This document shows, piece by piece, positions 26,058 to 38,660 of a stretch of 64,000 nt of DNA. Position numbers and translations under genes: made by a program. Within the stretch, counting starts at the first letter, position 1, and each line of letters starts with the position of its first letter. The DNA comes from Malurus cyaneus samueli (lineage: Eukaryota > Chordata > Aves > Passeriformes > Maluridae), in contig CM019227.1 of NCBI GenBank assembly GCA_009741485.1, positions 16,917,231 through 16,981,230 on the forward strand, in the 5' to 3' direction. Below the pieces are notes generated by a model. It was not told the DNA's origin. It ran no database searches and saw only the letters and a program-made list of their open reading frames with translations.

Positions 26058-26580
26058 AACTCAACAGCTTTACATAATTAAGATTTTTGGACTTATTTGT
26101 GGAAAACTATTGTCAAATATCAAATTAAAGTATCTGACACAGGTAAGAAAATGTGACTCCAGTGAAGACTAGCAGACCTTTTGTTTATATCTGTATCCAC
26201 AGCAAATTCCAGCAGCAGCAACGTTTCATAACCAAAGACGTATATGTTACTTTAACATTCTCGGCAGAAAAATTCACTTACTGATCATTAAGGATTCCAG
26301 AACCTCGGGTGAGGCACGGGGTGTGTATGTTTCTCTTAAATGGTTTATTGGAATTATGAAACTACTTACAATAAATTTTCTCATCCTCACGTGGTACATT
26401 TAAGAATACATTCCGCTTCTAGATGATGCCACATTGCCAAGCAGCAACTAAAACATTAAACACTACTCATATTGTCTCATTAGTAACTTATATGTACATG
26501 AGAGAGAATCTCTTTCATAACGTGTATCTTCCTAGCAAGGTCAGTCCCAAATAGGGAGTCAGACAGATTCAAACAAGTTC

Positions 26581-27032
26581 ATAGAATCATGGAAGGGACT
26601 GGAAGTGACCTCAAAGCTCATCTACAAAGCTCCAGTAGAACTGGATGCAGTTCTACTCCTTTACCATGGGCAGGGACACCTTCCAGTATCCCAGGTTGCT
26701 CCAAGCTCCATTTAACCTATCCTTGGATGCGTCCAGGGATGGGGCAGACACAGCTTTTATGGGTAACCTGTGCCAGGGCCTCTTCATTCTCACAGGGAAA
26801 AGCTTCTTCCCAAATCCCATCTAACTCTGCCCTCTGTCAGAATGAAGCTGTTCCTCCTTGCCCTGTCCCCAAGTCTCTCTCCATGTTTGACAAGCTCTCT
26901 TCAGGTACTGTAAAGGCAAATTAGGTCACTCTGAAGCCCTCTTTTCTCCAGGCTGAACATTCCCCAATCTCTCAGCCTCTCCTCATAGGAGAGGTGCTCC
27001 ATCCCTCTAATCAACTCAGTGGCGTCCTCTGG
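26581..27032 (-). mobile_element. CR1 LINE 3' fragment, older
   Basis: Reverse complement of a CR1 3' end: it starts ATAGAATCATGGAAGGGAC, then CATGGGCAGGGACACCTTCC, GAAAAGCTTCTTCCCAAATC, TCTCCAGGCTGAACATTCCC and CTCAGCCTCTCCTCATAGG. It is more diverged than the plus-strand copies. Confidence 0.92.
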
Positions 27033-30000
27033 ATTCACTTCACATCAGAGCCAAGTTTTAAAAACTGGAAATAGATGGGAAAGGCTACAAAAGCCTTGGA
27101 TCAAAGCCTGATTTTCTGCTGGTGCACAGTCACTGTGTGTAATACCGTTCTCCATCCCTGCTCTGGAAGCCTGTGGCCACTTGCACAGGCCAAACTCAGA
27201 CCTGCGGGAAACACACACAGCTCTTCCCAAGCATCTCACTGTCTAAACAACGGAAATGTGGAGCTGATGTTGTACCTGGTCTCTTTGCAAATAATGCCCT
27301 TACAGGAACATTTCCTCATTACATCCTGCCTGTAGCACTGCTCCCGTCAGGCCCTGAGCAATTTCAAAAGATTTATCTGCTGGACACTTGTCCAAGTTGG
27401 TCAGAGGTTAAAGGCACTCAGCACCTACAGGACACACTTCACGTGTCCGCTAAACACGAGTTAAAGAAGGCAAGAATTTGATTCCAAGAACTACTGGAAA
27501 CACCTATGGAAAAGCTTCTCAGATGAATCTTTGGAAAACAGCACAACCAAAAATTAACTTCTACTCCATCTCTCAGGCACGTGTGTCTGAGTCAAACAGC
27601 AAAGCTGCACATTTAAAAACTGAAAATATCCCATTTCTGACTCAAACATCCTTATTTATCTAATGAACTTAAAGAATCAAGCATCCAATATCAGAAGAAG
27701 TTTTCATACATTTCCTGTGGTCTGTGTCAATGTTTCCTAGCATGCCTTATATAAATTATAGACTTTGCTTATATTTTGTGAGGTGGGTTTTGTAAGGGGT
27801 TTTTGATTTTTTTCTGTTTATTGTGCAGTTAAATGCAGTCAAACTACAACTATTTTGTCCCTTCAAAGATACAAGTAATTGTTAATATCAGTGGTATTGT
27901 TTATCAGTTAGTTTTGCCTTCCACTTTTCCCTGTGTTTTGAAGGTCTTCCTATAAAAGCCTACAAATTAGCAGCACTGGAAGGAAACGAAGTCTTTGTAA
28001 ACAGAGACAGCTGGATTTGGATGCTTTTGGACTCTCTTTCTGCGTAGCCCCTCTACCCCCCTTGCAGTGGCAGGACCTCTAGTTTATGGAATCATGTACC
28101 CAGCAGGAGCTCTGGGAATTCCAGCCTGTGACGATGACATCAGATTTGAGTTAACTTCAGCTGAAGGAAAAAATATGCAAAAAGCAGCAAATTGCTCTTT
28201 CACAAACAGATCATCCAGATGTTACTTTTCCTTTGTTTGCATGTCCCTGCACATGTTGAGCAGCAAGCAGAAGGAAAAATCCCATCACCAAGCTAGTGGA
28301 CTTTATTCAGTTCCTCTGCACTGGGCCATTTTTGGACATTTTATAAGTAATGCTATTTTATGACAGCAACGTGATTTCTAAATTTATCAAGTCAAATTGA
28401 AGGCAACAGTTTTAGACGTGCAACAAGAGGAACAGCAAGTGCTATCAGTGAAATAAAGACTTGAAATATAATCATTATTTAGATGGTTTGCCAAGAATTC
28501 CCACAGTAAGTTACTGTAGCAAATACAAACCCAAAAAATTTACAGGCAGTTGTGAGGCAGATTTTGATCCTGAGGGATGCTAGCTGAAGAACTATATCTA
28601 GAACATTTTGTTCCTTCACAAAGAAATTTCAGAACCATGAAAAAATACCAAGCCCTAAAGCCTATATCTAGTAGGCTTATTGCTCAAGGTTAAAACATTA
28701 GGGGGGACAAATGAAAGAGAATATTAATTTGGTGAAAACAATTTGGCTTGAAAGGGCAGCAAAGATTTCTGGGGTAGTCCAATACTGACAAATGCCTTGC
28801 CAGAACCATCTCACCAGCCAAATCTGTCCTGCTGCCTAAGACAGAAGCCGTGCCCAAACATGACCTCTGGGGAAGGAACGAGCTGTAATTCCATAGTACA
28901 TCCCTAGCTCAGGCTTCTTTTCCAACTGCCACTTTATATTTTCACAGATTATTACTTGGAAGCAAGCAGCTACACTTTCAAACACTGCATAGCTCTTCTT
29001 TAAATTGAGCTCCAACAATTCCCTCCAAACCTATGAAAGAGCCATCACAATAATGCAAACTTAAATAACAGAACCTGTTAAAATGTGTTAATGAGCCTAT
29101 ATTGACTAGCTGGCTTCTCTGCAAAAGCAACTCCCACTTGAGGTTAAAAATTTAAAGGCTAGGAATTTTCTTTTTCTTCCTTTCTTTTCAAAGGACAGAA
29201 ATGAGATTGAAAATCATCTAAAAATAGATGAGAATTTTTAAGTGTCAGCTGTAACGGAAAGACGAATGGCTGTCTCTCCTTACAGAGCCAGGATGGATGA
29301 AGGGAGCTTGTGATTCAGGATCAAGAGAGGGAGAACTTACACACAAACTGTAGATAGTAAGCAATAATTCAAATTTCGAAATTTTAATAATATTCCAGGA
29401 CAATTTACAGCAACTTGAAATCCACTGAAATTGTATTTTAAAGGTGGTGAATGTAAATTCTTACGTTCTTTGCTTGCCAGCAGAAGTGAAGTACACATTG
29501 TGAAATAACTCCAAAAAGAGTTTTAAGCAGCCCACTCAAATCATGCATCTTCCTCACGACAAAATATTAATGTAAACTACATGTCTTTGACTTTGTTTTG
29601 TCTTTTCCATCAATCTTTTTCCCCAAAAAGCCACCATGTCAAGGCTTTTATTTAAAGAAAGTGATGTCTCGCATTTAAACAGTTCCCTGCCTCTGAGGAT
29701 TTACTGATGTGAACAAAAAGGAAGCTCAGATTTGCAATTTGTGGGGTACTTGTGTACATCATGCACCAGAATTGGGGCAGCCAAAAACAGAAATACAGGT
29801 GAAAGACTCTTCAGATGATGATCAAAGACCATCAGAATGCAGCAAAAGTCATGGTGTCCCTCCAGTATCACAGGACCTAGGATTTGAACCCTCACCTTTC
29901 CCATGTTCTGGAATGAAGCTCCTCTGTGACCATGCTGACTTGAACTCCTGCAGGATGTAAATGTTTTAAGGTCTATTGGAACTGTTCCTTCACCCCACAG

Positions 30001-30069
30001 TGCTCACACAGGGTTAAACAGGCAGAGCTGCAACACTTCACAACCAAACCCTCAATACCGCCTCGACTT

Positions 30070-30086
30070 ATTTATTTATTTATTAG
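30070..30086. repeat. Short (TTTA)n repeat
   Basis: Four tandem TTTA units in AT-rich intron sequence. Confidence 0.85.
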
Positions 30087-33000
30087 TGTCAGGACATGAT
30101 AAACTGAAACCAGAGCCTATGATGTTAAACAAAATGTATGGTTAGGGTCAGGCTCCATCCCCTTCAAAGTGAAGAACCTTACACAGATTCTAACTATGCT
30201 TATAAATTATTTTACTTTTACTATTTATTTGACTGTGTCCAGTCAAATTAGCCCAAAAACATGTTATTAAAACTCAAAGCCTCAAAAGCCAACATCCACA
30301 TTTCCCTTAAACAATAAAAACAGCTGAAGTGTGAATATTTTTAACTGAGAGATTTTTCTATTCGGTCTTGCACAAATAAAACCATAAGTAATTCAACAAA
30401 TCTTCCTCAAAATTTGGAGAAATTGTTACCTTCCTGTCCAGGTCTGGCAGCAAACTGAGCAGTCCCTGCACACATACCCAGGTTTCCTTGCAGAAAGAGT
30501 TCTGTCATTTCATCAAGTCATATTCGAAAGCTCAATAATCACTAGGTTTTCCTACAGACTTCTTTCTTTTGTTTATAGCTGTGAAAGACACTTTCACTGA
30601 GTGAAGACTTGTCAAGAACCGGGTTGAGCAACTATATTCACTATTTACCTCCTTTTCTTTACGCTATTACACGGTAAAATTACAGATCATGTCAAAACGT
30701 TAAATCGATGTAGAATTTGCTTCTCCCTGGCAATGTGCCTTCATGCAAATTACCTCTAATTACTATTCTTTATCTGTCACTGAACACTTTCCGTTTTTGA
30801 AATACAGAAGTGAAGTCAACCTATGTATGATATTTTATTTTCACTGCCACACATAAGAGCATGTACCACTACCTGAACAATAGTTAATAGATCGGATTAT
30901 ATAAAACAGATAAACTGACTGGTCACAAAAATTTTCTGCCATGGTCAGCATTCAGAGTTCTCTTTGTGAGAAAGTAGAAATACATACACACGATTAATCA
31001 ATTACTATTTAAAGAAAACTGGACATTTGTTCTATCTGGTTTTGCCTGACCATCAGATTAGTATCAGAACACATGAAATACAAAATCACAAAGTCTTGTC
31101 AAAAGCCAGTTTAATAAAAAGCCTATATCTAAAGACTAACATTTATGGAACATGATGAAAGCAGAAGCTGAACAGAAACACCTGCACAGCAGCTGGCAAG
31201 AAACAAGACAAGCACTTTAACCCCTCTCATTGACCCCAAAACCCTCACTTGTTAAAGACTATAGCTGCCCTCAGCCCCAGAGCAAAGCTGAATCTGCTGA
31301 GCTCTCTACAGAGCCATCCTGCTGGCATAAGCCTTCTAGATTTACACCTTGCCCAGCAGGCTAGGCTCAAAAAGCCAAGGAAAACTTTCATCTGATCTTT
31401 CATCTACCTCTGAACTTCCAGAAGTACATGACAGCTACAGGTCCTCCTGTGCACAGCGCTGGTAAAGGACACGGAGTCAAGGCAGGCAGGGAAGACTCCA
31501 CTGCTGTCAGGGTGTGATCGTGCTCTCCCCTGACCAATGCAGAGGGGAGGAAAGGAAGAATAATTCAGTGATTTATCTCTTCATAATCTTACCAAAGATT
31601 TTGTCTTTCAGGAACACCCATGCCATGGTCCCTGTAACCCAAACGTGAAGCAGCAATGGAGTATCACGTCCCAAGGGCTGTATCTCAAGCACCACTGAAA
31701 AAGCATCCCCTGGATTGCAGGTTGCCACCCTGTAAAGAGCCAGGCTATTCACAGACTAAAAGGTTTCATTGTTGAGCAAAATGGTGACTTTTTAAACCAA
31801 TTTACTTGTTACTAAAGAAACATTTAAAACTGAAGCACATATTAAAAGAAACACAGAAAACATATTAAAAGAACACACTGAAAGCAGCACACAAGATCTT
31901 GGACAAGCTCTATCAAGTTTTATCCCTGCTGGCCGCAGGTGAATTGCTGGGTGTTCGTACAGAAAGTGCTGTGAAAGCCAAACTCCCCTATGCCACCAGC
32001 CATGGCTCAGCCAGGTGACAGAGAAAACAACGATCCCTTTGCATTTTCCCCATGATGAAATAAGTGACAAAGTCAGAGAGAAAAGCACAGCTATATCGTC
32101 AAAGTTTCTAACAGAAAAACAGCGATAAAGCCACTCCTTGGGGCAAACTTAACAAGGAGATGTCTGGCTGCAGAAAGTTCGGGAATTATTTAGAAGATCA
32201 GTGCACATACAGAGGCCCCGGATGAAATCATGGTTCGGCTGTGCTGTGCCCTATAAACACAGAGAAAGCATTCTTGCCCCAACATGCTTACGTATTTTGA
32301 GCACTCAAAAAACAAGATGCCGGTGACCCTGGTATTTCTGGAAGAGTTTCTGGCTGGTAAATAGCAATATTGTGACCTCCCAAGCAACAAGAAAGAGAAA
32401 TGCAAACAACCAAGAAGAACAGAGCAAAACAAAAATATTTCCATAAGCAGAACTTTTTATATCCCAAGAGGAGATCTCTGTCTCCAGAGCCTGAAAGGGA
32501 CACATTAACCTGTGCAGTGTGACTCTCAGTATCTCATAATCTTCAATAAATTTATTTGCTAGGAAGCTCTGCAAGGAAACAGAAAAAGTGAATTGTCTCA
32601 AATCCTATAGCAAAATTATTATGGAAGATATAACTGAACTGATGACTGGGATTTATATGCAGACCTCGCAAATTCACTGCAACACTGCTCTCCTCACATC
32701 CAAGGGGATCAGGTGCTGTGAAAGAGAGGGTCTAAGGAATCTTAAAACATAAAACAGAAACAGGCAAAAATACTGCAAAGAATCATTGGCACGCTCTACT
32801 TGTTGAGTTCTTTTATACACTATCTATTGAATTTTGAAGTCAGAAACACGAGGGAACATACTAGAGCCGCACTGCTTGCACTAAGGAACCAAGGAAGCAT
32901 AGGAGGAAGGAAAGATATTCCTATTCTAAGATTTAAGTGAACAACAAAACAGAAAGAAATGTAGTTTTACCTCATCTACTCCAAAAAAACATGAAGAGCA

Positions 33001-36000
33001 GCACTAGCACAGCTTGGGGGACACAAATATGAGAATTTCAAATGGAATAGGGAGCAGGGCTTTGAAGTAGTTCACCCAAGTGAGTCCTCTACACCCTGCT
33101 TTGGTGCACACTGGAGAGCTGTACCTGGATTCCTTCAGGGTGAACTGAGCCAAAGGACTCGCTCCAGGAGCATGCCTGACGTGCTGCAGCCACAGAGATG
33201 CTTTTGTTCCAAGACCTGCTCCAAGGGCAGTGTTAGGTAGAAGTCCTGAAGTGTGTGGAACGTGGACACCGTGTGCTCAGCACCTCCCACTTTGCTCTTT
33301 GCAGAGTTTACTTGCTCCTGTTGACTCAACCTCAAAGATAGCTACAACTGCTGCAGCTCATACAATTAAGAGATAATATACTAGACATACAGCATAAAAA
33401 ATAGGATATAATTAAGATATCAAAGGTTGAAAGGAAGCTGAGAATTGAAGTACCAGTAGGGAAACAAAGCTTATGTCTGTTATTATCTGTACAGCTCTTT
33501 CATACTTGAAGAGAATATGAGGTATGACATAATTAAACAACCACAACAAACTTCCTCTTCTCTATCGCTTCTATCAACAGATTCTCAAAGAATATAGTAA
33601 AAGCAAAGCTTCCTAACAGTACCTCCATTCACAGAATTGCACAGGTGCTTGGCAAAGAACAATTAATTAAGAGGTGAAATCTCAGTTTCCCTTATTAAAT
33701 CTCAGAGCAGCTCCCTAACAAAAACCTCCCCTGTAGCAGGTCCTGCACACCAGCCTGTGGCACTGCTGTTTGATGGCTTTTATCCTTAGCTTTGATGTAT
33801 TTCTTTCCCCTGATGGCATTTACCTATCAGCTGAGTAATCTGGCTGCAGAACAAAGTTCTGAGGAAACAGGAAAAAATGGGTAGCTCTGTAGCATCCACC
33901 ACCTACCACATCCCCTGAGGGTCTTGGCACAGGAGGAAACAGAGTAAGTGTGCTACAAACCTGTGGCTAAGGGGGGTCATAGCAGAGGTCTGCCTGGCTT
34001 AGAAATACACACAGCCTCTGATTTCTATAACTGCATAAGACATTGGTAAGAAATGGCAGCTAATTACAGTTCCACAAAAAATACAGAAGGGAAATGGGGG
34101 AAAAGCAAAGCCCAATCCATATTCCTCGTTAAAGTAATTCTTACCACATGCTCCAGCTACTTTCATAGCTACATTTCAGGGTAAGAAAAGACCATTAAAT
34201 GTCAGTTCACAAAGCAAACTTCATTTTATCTAGACTGCCTGTCAGTTTGTCCATCTGTAGTACCCTGGCTGTGAAGCAGAAGCTGGGAAAGGCATTCAGA
34301 GCTGCAAAATCCAAACCTCGGTACTGAGGAGGCACAGCAGCCTGTGCCTTCTCGTGATAAATGCAACCAAGGACAAAACCGAAGTCTGAGAAAGACCATG
34401 AAAAAACCCACTGCTGGCATGTGGTCTAACTGCTCTGCACAGTGTTCTTGTGATCTCCTGGAAAATATAAACCAATAAATAAGAATATTTAAGAGCAGTA
34501 CTGTCAGCCTCCACAACTAAGTTCACGTCAGTTTGAGATTAATATTGAGAACAGTTATAAATGCAGCAAAAAAACCAACAAATTTCATTTGTTGCTACAA
34601 CACAGCCTTCACACTGCATTTGGCTGTAAAGGTACATGGAAGAGGGAAATACCACAGGGATGTTTATCTACAACCTATTCAATTTATTTTCACCAGAACA
34701 GCAAAATTCATCTTAAGAGTAACAGTGAGGTTATGCCTACTTTTTCTTGAAAGCACACTCCCACTGAAATACATCAGTGTCAACACTCTTCAAAGAAACT
34801 AACTGAATTTGTATTTTTAGAAGCTAACCAGAAAGCCAAAGCCCAGGGACACACATCTGCTTCAGTCTTGTGGCTCCCAGGCACCAATGTCACTGCCGAT
34901 GTCGTTGCTCGCCCTAAGCCTCCTGCTGCAGCCCGGCTGCCGTATGCATGCGGACAGCTCGCTCACCAAAAATAAGTTTTTGTGTCACATCAAAACAAGC
35001 ACCTGCCAGGGGCAAGTGGCTGCCACTGCCACCACTGCTCTGCAGTGCTCTCCCCACGTCCTTACTCACTGACCTTTCTACCACTATCCTGGCCTCCTTT
35101 TGTGTTTGTTGCCACAAACATCTCCTTCCTCCATCACAAAGGATGCCTCTTTGGGTTCCTCCACTCAGTTTTCCATGCTTCATTAAAAGGGTACTTTTTA
35201 TTAACAGAATGAATAAACTCACAGAGCATAACAGGATTGGTTACATATTCCACCCCCATTTTGATCCATCTGCTCCCCATTTTGGACTACAAGCACTGCA
35301 GACAACAATCTCTCTGTGAGACAAAGGCACTGCACTGAAGACACACAGATTTGAAAAGGGAGACAATTAAACCCTCAGCGTGTACAATCCTCCTGCACGT
35401 GCCTCTACGTGCTGCTAGAAAGCAGCCAAGGGTTTCACTTCAAAATGAACACTGTAGAAAAACGAAAATCGGAACCCTTAACCAAGGGGAACCGATGGAT
35501 CCCTCATTTTCTTCTCCAAAAGCCAAATTTGCCATTTCATCCTCAAATCTTTTGAGTTGCAGAAATGAGAGCATCTGCCAGCTCACTGAACCACCTGAGT
35601 AACTTTTTCCAGCCTAACTCCAAACTGCAACAACTTGCCATATCAAACTGCCAAATCTACAGTGCTCATTTCTTTCTGTGAATCCAGCTGTCATTTTTCC
35701 CAAATGCCTTCGCAGTCCCAACTCTCCCGATGCCAAAAAAACCTTTTCACAGATATACATAATTTTGCAAAACACATATGCTCTCTGTATGGCACATGAA
35801 GTCAATTAACAAGTTTACTTACTGAATTAAAGGATGACACACAACAGTAAAACAAAAACCTCTTGCAGACAGCAAACACATGAACCTTCTCCTCTCTACA
35901 AGGCAACAGTCACAAAGAACGCTGAGTTTTTAAGCCTATTTTAAGTACCACAGATGATCTTTCACACTTATCTCCGTGGCATCTTTTATGCTGTAATTGC

Positions 36001-36135
36001 TCTGGTGTTTGTGATCACCGGCACACTGAGTTAAATGTAACACACGTACAGTTTGCACATCAGCAAGCACAAAGCAGGCACTGGGGCAACTGTTCTCTCA
36101 CAAAACAAATACAAGCACAAAATAAAAGCACGTAC

Positions 36136-37834
36136 CTTTTAACTGGTCGGCTACCACGCTCTGACCAACGCGCTCAACCACCTTTCCATCCTCCATTTCA
36201 TAACGGTCATCCAAATATTTGGCAGTAGCTTCTGAAATATGGACTTTTCCAGCCACCCCGAGCTGCTCCATCAGATTGGCCAAATTGACATCATTGGACC
36301 ACACATCGAACTTGAACCTTCTCATTCCCAAAATGCCACACAGGACTGTGCCGGTGTGAACACCGACTCTCATGTTCACCATTTCTTTCTTCTCCTGGCA
36401 GAACTGCTCGATGGCTTTGATCATCCCCAAGCCCATCTCGATGCAGCAGTAGGCGTGATCCGCCCGGGGTTCGGGGCAGCCGGCCACGCAGTAGTAACAG
36501 TCTCCCAAAGTGCTGATCTTCTCACATTTAGTGTCCTCACACAGACGGTCAAAGCGTCCAAAGAGGTCGTTCAGGAGTCCCACCAGGGCGTGGGCTGATT
36601 TGTTGGCGCTCATTTTCGTGAAGCCAACGATATCTGCGAACAAAATGCTAACTTGCTCTATCTGCTGCATTTTAAAAGGACGGAATATTATGGGGGTTTT
36701 CTGTATGGAGGGCTTCTTCTTCCTGTTTTTGGGGCTTGAGGTGGAATGACGTTTGACGGAGTTTTCACTTTCATCATCCCCCTGCTTCATTAAGTCATCG
36801 GCTATTATTCTTGGCATAACAGAATGAATCATCCTCTCTTTCAGGGCTTTTTCCACTTCCAAGTCTTTTCCATGCATGATGGATTGCCCCACTTTCAAGA
36901 ATGTGCTTCTCGATCTGACTTCGGACATGATAAATAAATGAATACCGATGGCGTGGATGCAGATGTGCAGGAAGGCTTTACTCAACAACTCCCAGTGAAC
37001 CGCACCGGCTCCCAGAGGTGTGAAACAGTTCTCGTCACGGAAGTGATAACCAAAGGTCTCGAAGAGGACCGAGTACGACAGTCCCAGAAACAAGCATAAA
37101 TACAGGGGTAAGTGCATCACTGTGTAAAGCAACAAGAGCACTTCGATACACATAGAAAAACTGCCTACTTGAGAAAGACAAGTGTCTGTGGGATCTGCCG
37201 GGAGAGTCCGGTTGGATATGTCACCACTTCCTGAGACAGGCTTCAGAGCCTGGAACTGCGGAGCGAGGGTCAGAGCAAACACCAGGAGGGTGAGTATCAG
37301 CGAAGTCCATACGTAATGGCGGGCATAAGTCTTAGTGAAAGTGAACACAAAAAAAGCTACACATACCAGGAGGAAGCACAGAGCCGGCACCATGAAAACA
37401 ATCTGTTTCTCTCTCATGTGTATGCCGAAGTAGACACCCCAGAGCAGACAGGCCACGCCGATGTAGAACAGGGCATAGCGAAACCTGCGCTGGGTCTGCG
37501 GGAAGCATCTCTCCATGCAAGCCTCCTCCAGGTTGTTGGAGTCGAACTTGGGGTTCCACCACTTGGAAGAGGCCCTCTCGAAGAGCTGCGGCAGCTTCTT
37601 CGGCCGGCGGAGGCCGGAGCCACTGCCCGCCGCTCCGCCGGCTCGGCGGGTGCCCCCGGACTCCCCCGAGCTGCAGCTGGAGGAGATGCTGTACTTGCAG
37701 TGCTTGGAAGAGGTGCAGCCCTGGTGCTGCTTGGGGTTGATTTTCACCGTCACGCTGTTGCTGTCCCCGCTGGAGTCGCAGCTCACCTCGGTGCTGTGGT
37801 GATGCAGCAGCTGCTGGTGCGGTGGGGAAGCCAT
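36136..37834 (-). CDS. ADCY9: Adenylate cyclase type 9, first coding exon (partial gene)
   Basis: ADCY9 is a membrane adenylate cyclase that converts ATP to cAMP downstream of Gs. This exon encodes 566 residues plus one base of a split Gly codon. The N-terminus starts MASPPHQQLL and is followed by a Ser/Gly-rich cytosolic stretch (about 40-75). Hydrophobic helices lie near 119-137, 143-166, 173-191, 225-245, 246-260 and 283-303, giving the six-helix M1 domain, with an N-glycosylation sequon at N208. The C1a catalytic domain spans about 391-560; the two metal-binding aspartates appear as D401 (FADIVGF) and D445 (LGDCYY). I recognise the protein as near-identical in pattern to mammalian ADCY9. 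The start has a good context (A at -3, G at +4), with an in-frame TGA 18 nt upstream at 37850-37852. The exon ends at a clear donor, AAAAG/GTACG (GT at 36134-36135), in phase 1. C1b, M2 and C2 are encoded by later exons, none of which I see in this window. Confidence 0.97.
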
Positions 37835-37917
37835 GTTGTCAATTCCTCCTCAAGAGCCCGCGCCGGACTTAGGTCTCTGGGGTTGCCGAAGCCACCGGGC
37901 TCCTCGCGGCGTCGCCT

Positions 37918-38019
37918 CTAGTCTCCTCCGGTCCCCGCCGCGTAGGGGCGGCCGGGCAGCGCCGCGACGATCGGCCGCTCGCCGGGCTCCGCACACAGCG
38001 CGTCGGGGCAGCCCCGCAT
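37918..38019 (-). other. Upstream ORF, 33 codons, in the ADCY9 leader
   Basis: An ATG at 38019-38017 opens a frame of 33 codons that closes with TAG at 37920-37918, 83 nt before the ADCY9 start. The context is moderate (A at -3, C at +4). The predicted peptide is Pro/Gly/Ala-rich and begins MRGCPDALC. If transcription starts upstream of 38019, scanning ribosomes would meet this ATG before the ADCY9 start, so it could lower or condition translation. The frame is certain; its inclusion in the mRNA and its translation are inferred. Confidence 0.5.
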
Positions 38020-38326
38020 AGTCCCCTCGCCTGGGCCGAGCCGGGCGGGCTGCCCGCCCCGCCGCTGGCCCCGCTCCCCGCAGCCCTCCCGAGGCGCGGG
38101 GCGCGGGCCGCTGGCTCAGCCCCGCGGGGGGACGCCGGGCCCCCGCCGGGAGGGGACCGCCTCTCCAGTCGGCTGCAGCTGCCCGCCGCTTCCTCCGCGC
38201 ACGGCCGCCGACGAGGGGCCGCCTCCCGCCCTCAGCCGCCGCCCAGCCGGGACGGCAGCAGCAGCCGCTCCCGGCGCTCCGCCCGCCCGCCCGTCTGAGG
38301 GGAGGAAGGGGAGCGCGGGGACGCGC

Positions 38327-38344
38327 TCAGGCGGCCGCCACCAT
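38327..38344 (-). other. Minimal upstream ORF (5 codons) overlapping a YY1-like site
   Basis: On the minus strand AAGATGGTGGCGGCCGCCTGA reads as ATG, four sense codons and TGA. The ATG has a strong context (A at -3, G at +4). The same bases resemble the YY1 consensus (AAnATGGCGGC, one mismatch). YY1 sites of this orientation often sit just downstream of the transcription start, where their ATG can act as a very short upstream ORF. Whether the ADCY9 transcript begins upstream of it is unknown. Confidence 0.35.
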
Positions 38345-38347
38345 CTT
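38333..38347 (-). promoter_or_regulatory. YY1-like binding site
   Basis: The minus strand reads AAGATGGTGGCGGCC. This matches the YY1 core (CCAT on the other strand) with one mismatch to the extended consensus. It lies in the CpG island about 500 nt upstream of the ADCY9 start codon, a plausible position near the transcription start. Confidence 0.4.
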
Positions 38348-38397
38348 CCTCACAGCGCGGGGGGGGTTCGGGGGGCTGCGGGAGCGCGCCCCGCTGG

Positions 38398-38405
38398 CCA
38401 ATTGG
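38398..38405. promoter_or_regulatory. CCAAT box (CCAATTGG, both strands)
   Basis: CCAATTGG contains CCAAT on each strand (38398-38402 plus, 38401-38405 minus) and is followed by a GC-rich run. It lies about 55 nt upstream, in gene sense, of the YY1-like site, a typical spacing for NF-Y sites in CpG-island promoters. NF-Y binding is inferred from the motif only. Confidence 0.4.
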
Positions 38406-38660
38406 GCGCGGCGGGCGGCGGGAGCGTGCACCCCCACACACACAAACACACACTTCCCGCCTCGGTGTGAGGGGCGCAGGCGGGAGCGGGGATGGCCCCC
38501 TCAGGGAGGGATGGGTGGGCGTGATGTTTGTGGCATCCTCCGTGAAGCAGGGAAAGGATAGCGAGGGGTGGCAGGAGCCGAGTGGCCCCTCAGCAGGGGC
38601 AGCCGGCGGGGCCGGGCGCTGAGGTTCCCGGGCTGTCCCCGCCACCGCCCTCCCCACCGG

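Larger units (their letters stand above)
1..36135 (-). other. ADCY9: ADCY9 intron 1 (5' part, continues past the window edge)
   Basis: Everything from the donor at 36135 down to position 1 is read as intron, because none of the later ADCY9 coding segments (C1b, second membrane domain, C2) is recognisable in any frame. A very long first intron is known for this gene in mammals. Contents are CR1 fragments (listed separately), poly-A, CATC-type and TTTA simple repeats, a 1.75-kb tandem duplication at 20706-24204, and AT-rich sequence. In the unlisted stretches (1-1686, 2237-3563, 4451-8319, 8460-11227, 11641-15654, 15834-18615, 18786-20705, 24431-25786, 26058-26580 and 27033-36135) I see no gene, tRNA or recognisable transposon. 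The many short ORFs there lack family resemblance and look like chance. Confidence 0.85.
37560..38660 (-). promoter_or_regulatory. ADCY9: CpG island with ADCY9 promoter and 5' leader
   Basis: This stretch is very rich in G+C and in CpG dinucleotides, in contrast to the AT-rich sequence on both sides. It covers the N-terminal coding part of exon 1, the leader and the probable start-site region. Visible elements are GC boxes (GGGGCGG type near 37944 on plus and near 38053 on minus), an inverted CCAAT box at 38398-38405, a YY1-like site at 38333-38347 and a long G-run at 38359-38382. There is no obvious TATA box, as expected for a CpG-island promoter. The exact transcription start cannot be read from the sequence; somewhere around 38300-38400 is a guess. 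Confidence 0.8.

Noticed and set aside
27960..28000. TATAAAAG followed by promoter-like spacing near 27952, considered as an LTR or cryptic promoter
   Set aside because: No paired LTR, primer binding site or ORF nearby. A single TATA-like word in AT-rich DNA is expected by chance.
37316..37921. 201-codon plus-strand ORF opposite ADCY9 exon 1
   Set aside because: It lies antisense to a confident coding exon in a CpG island, with Ala/Gly/Arg-rich composition. It is a shadow of the real gene.
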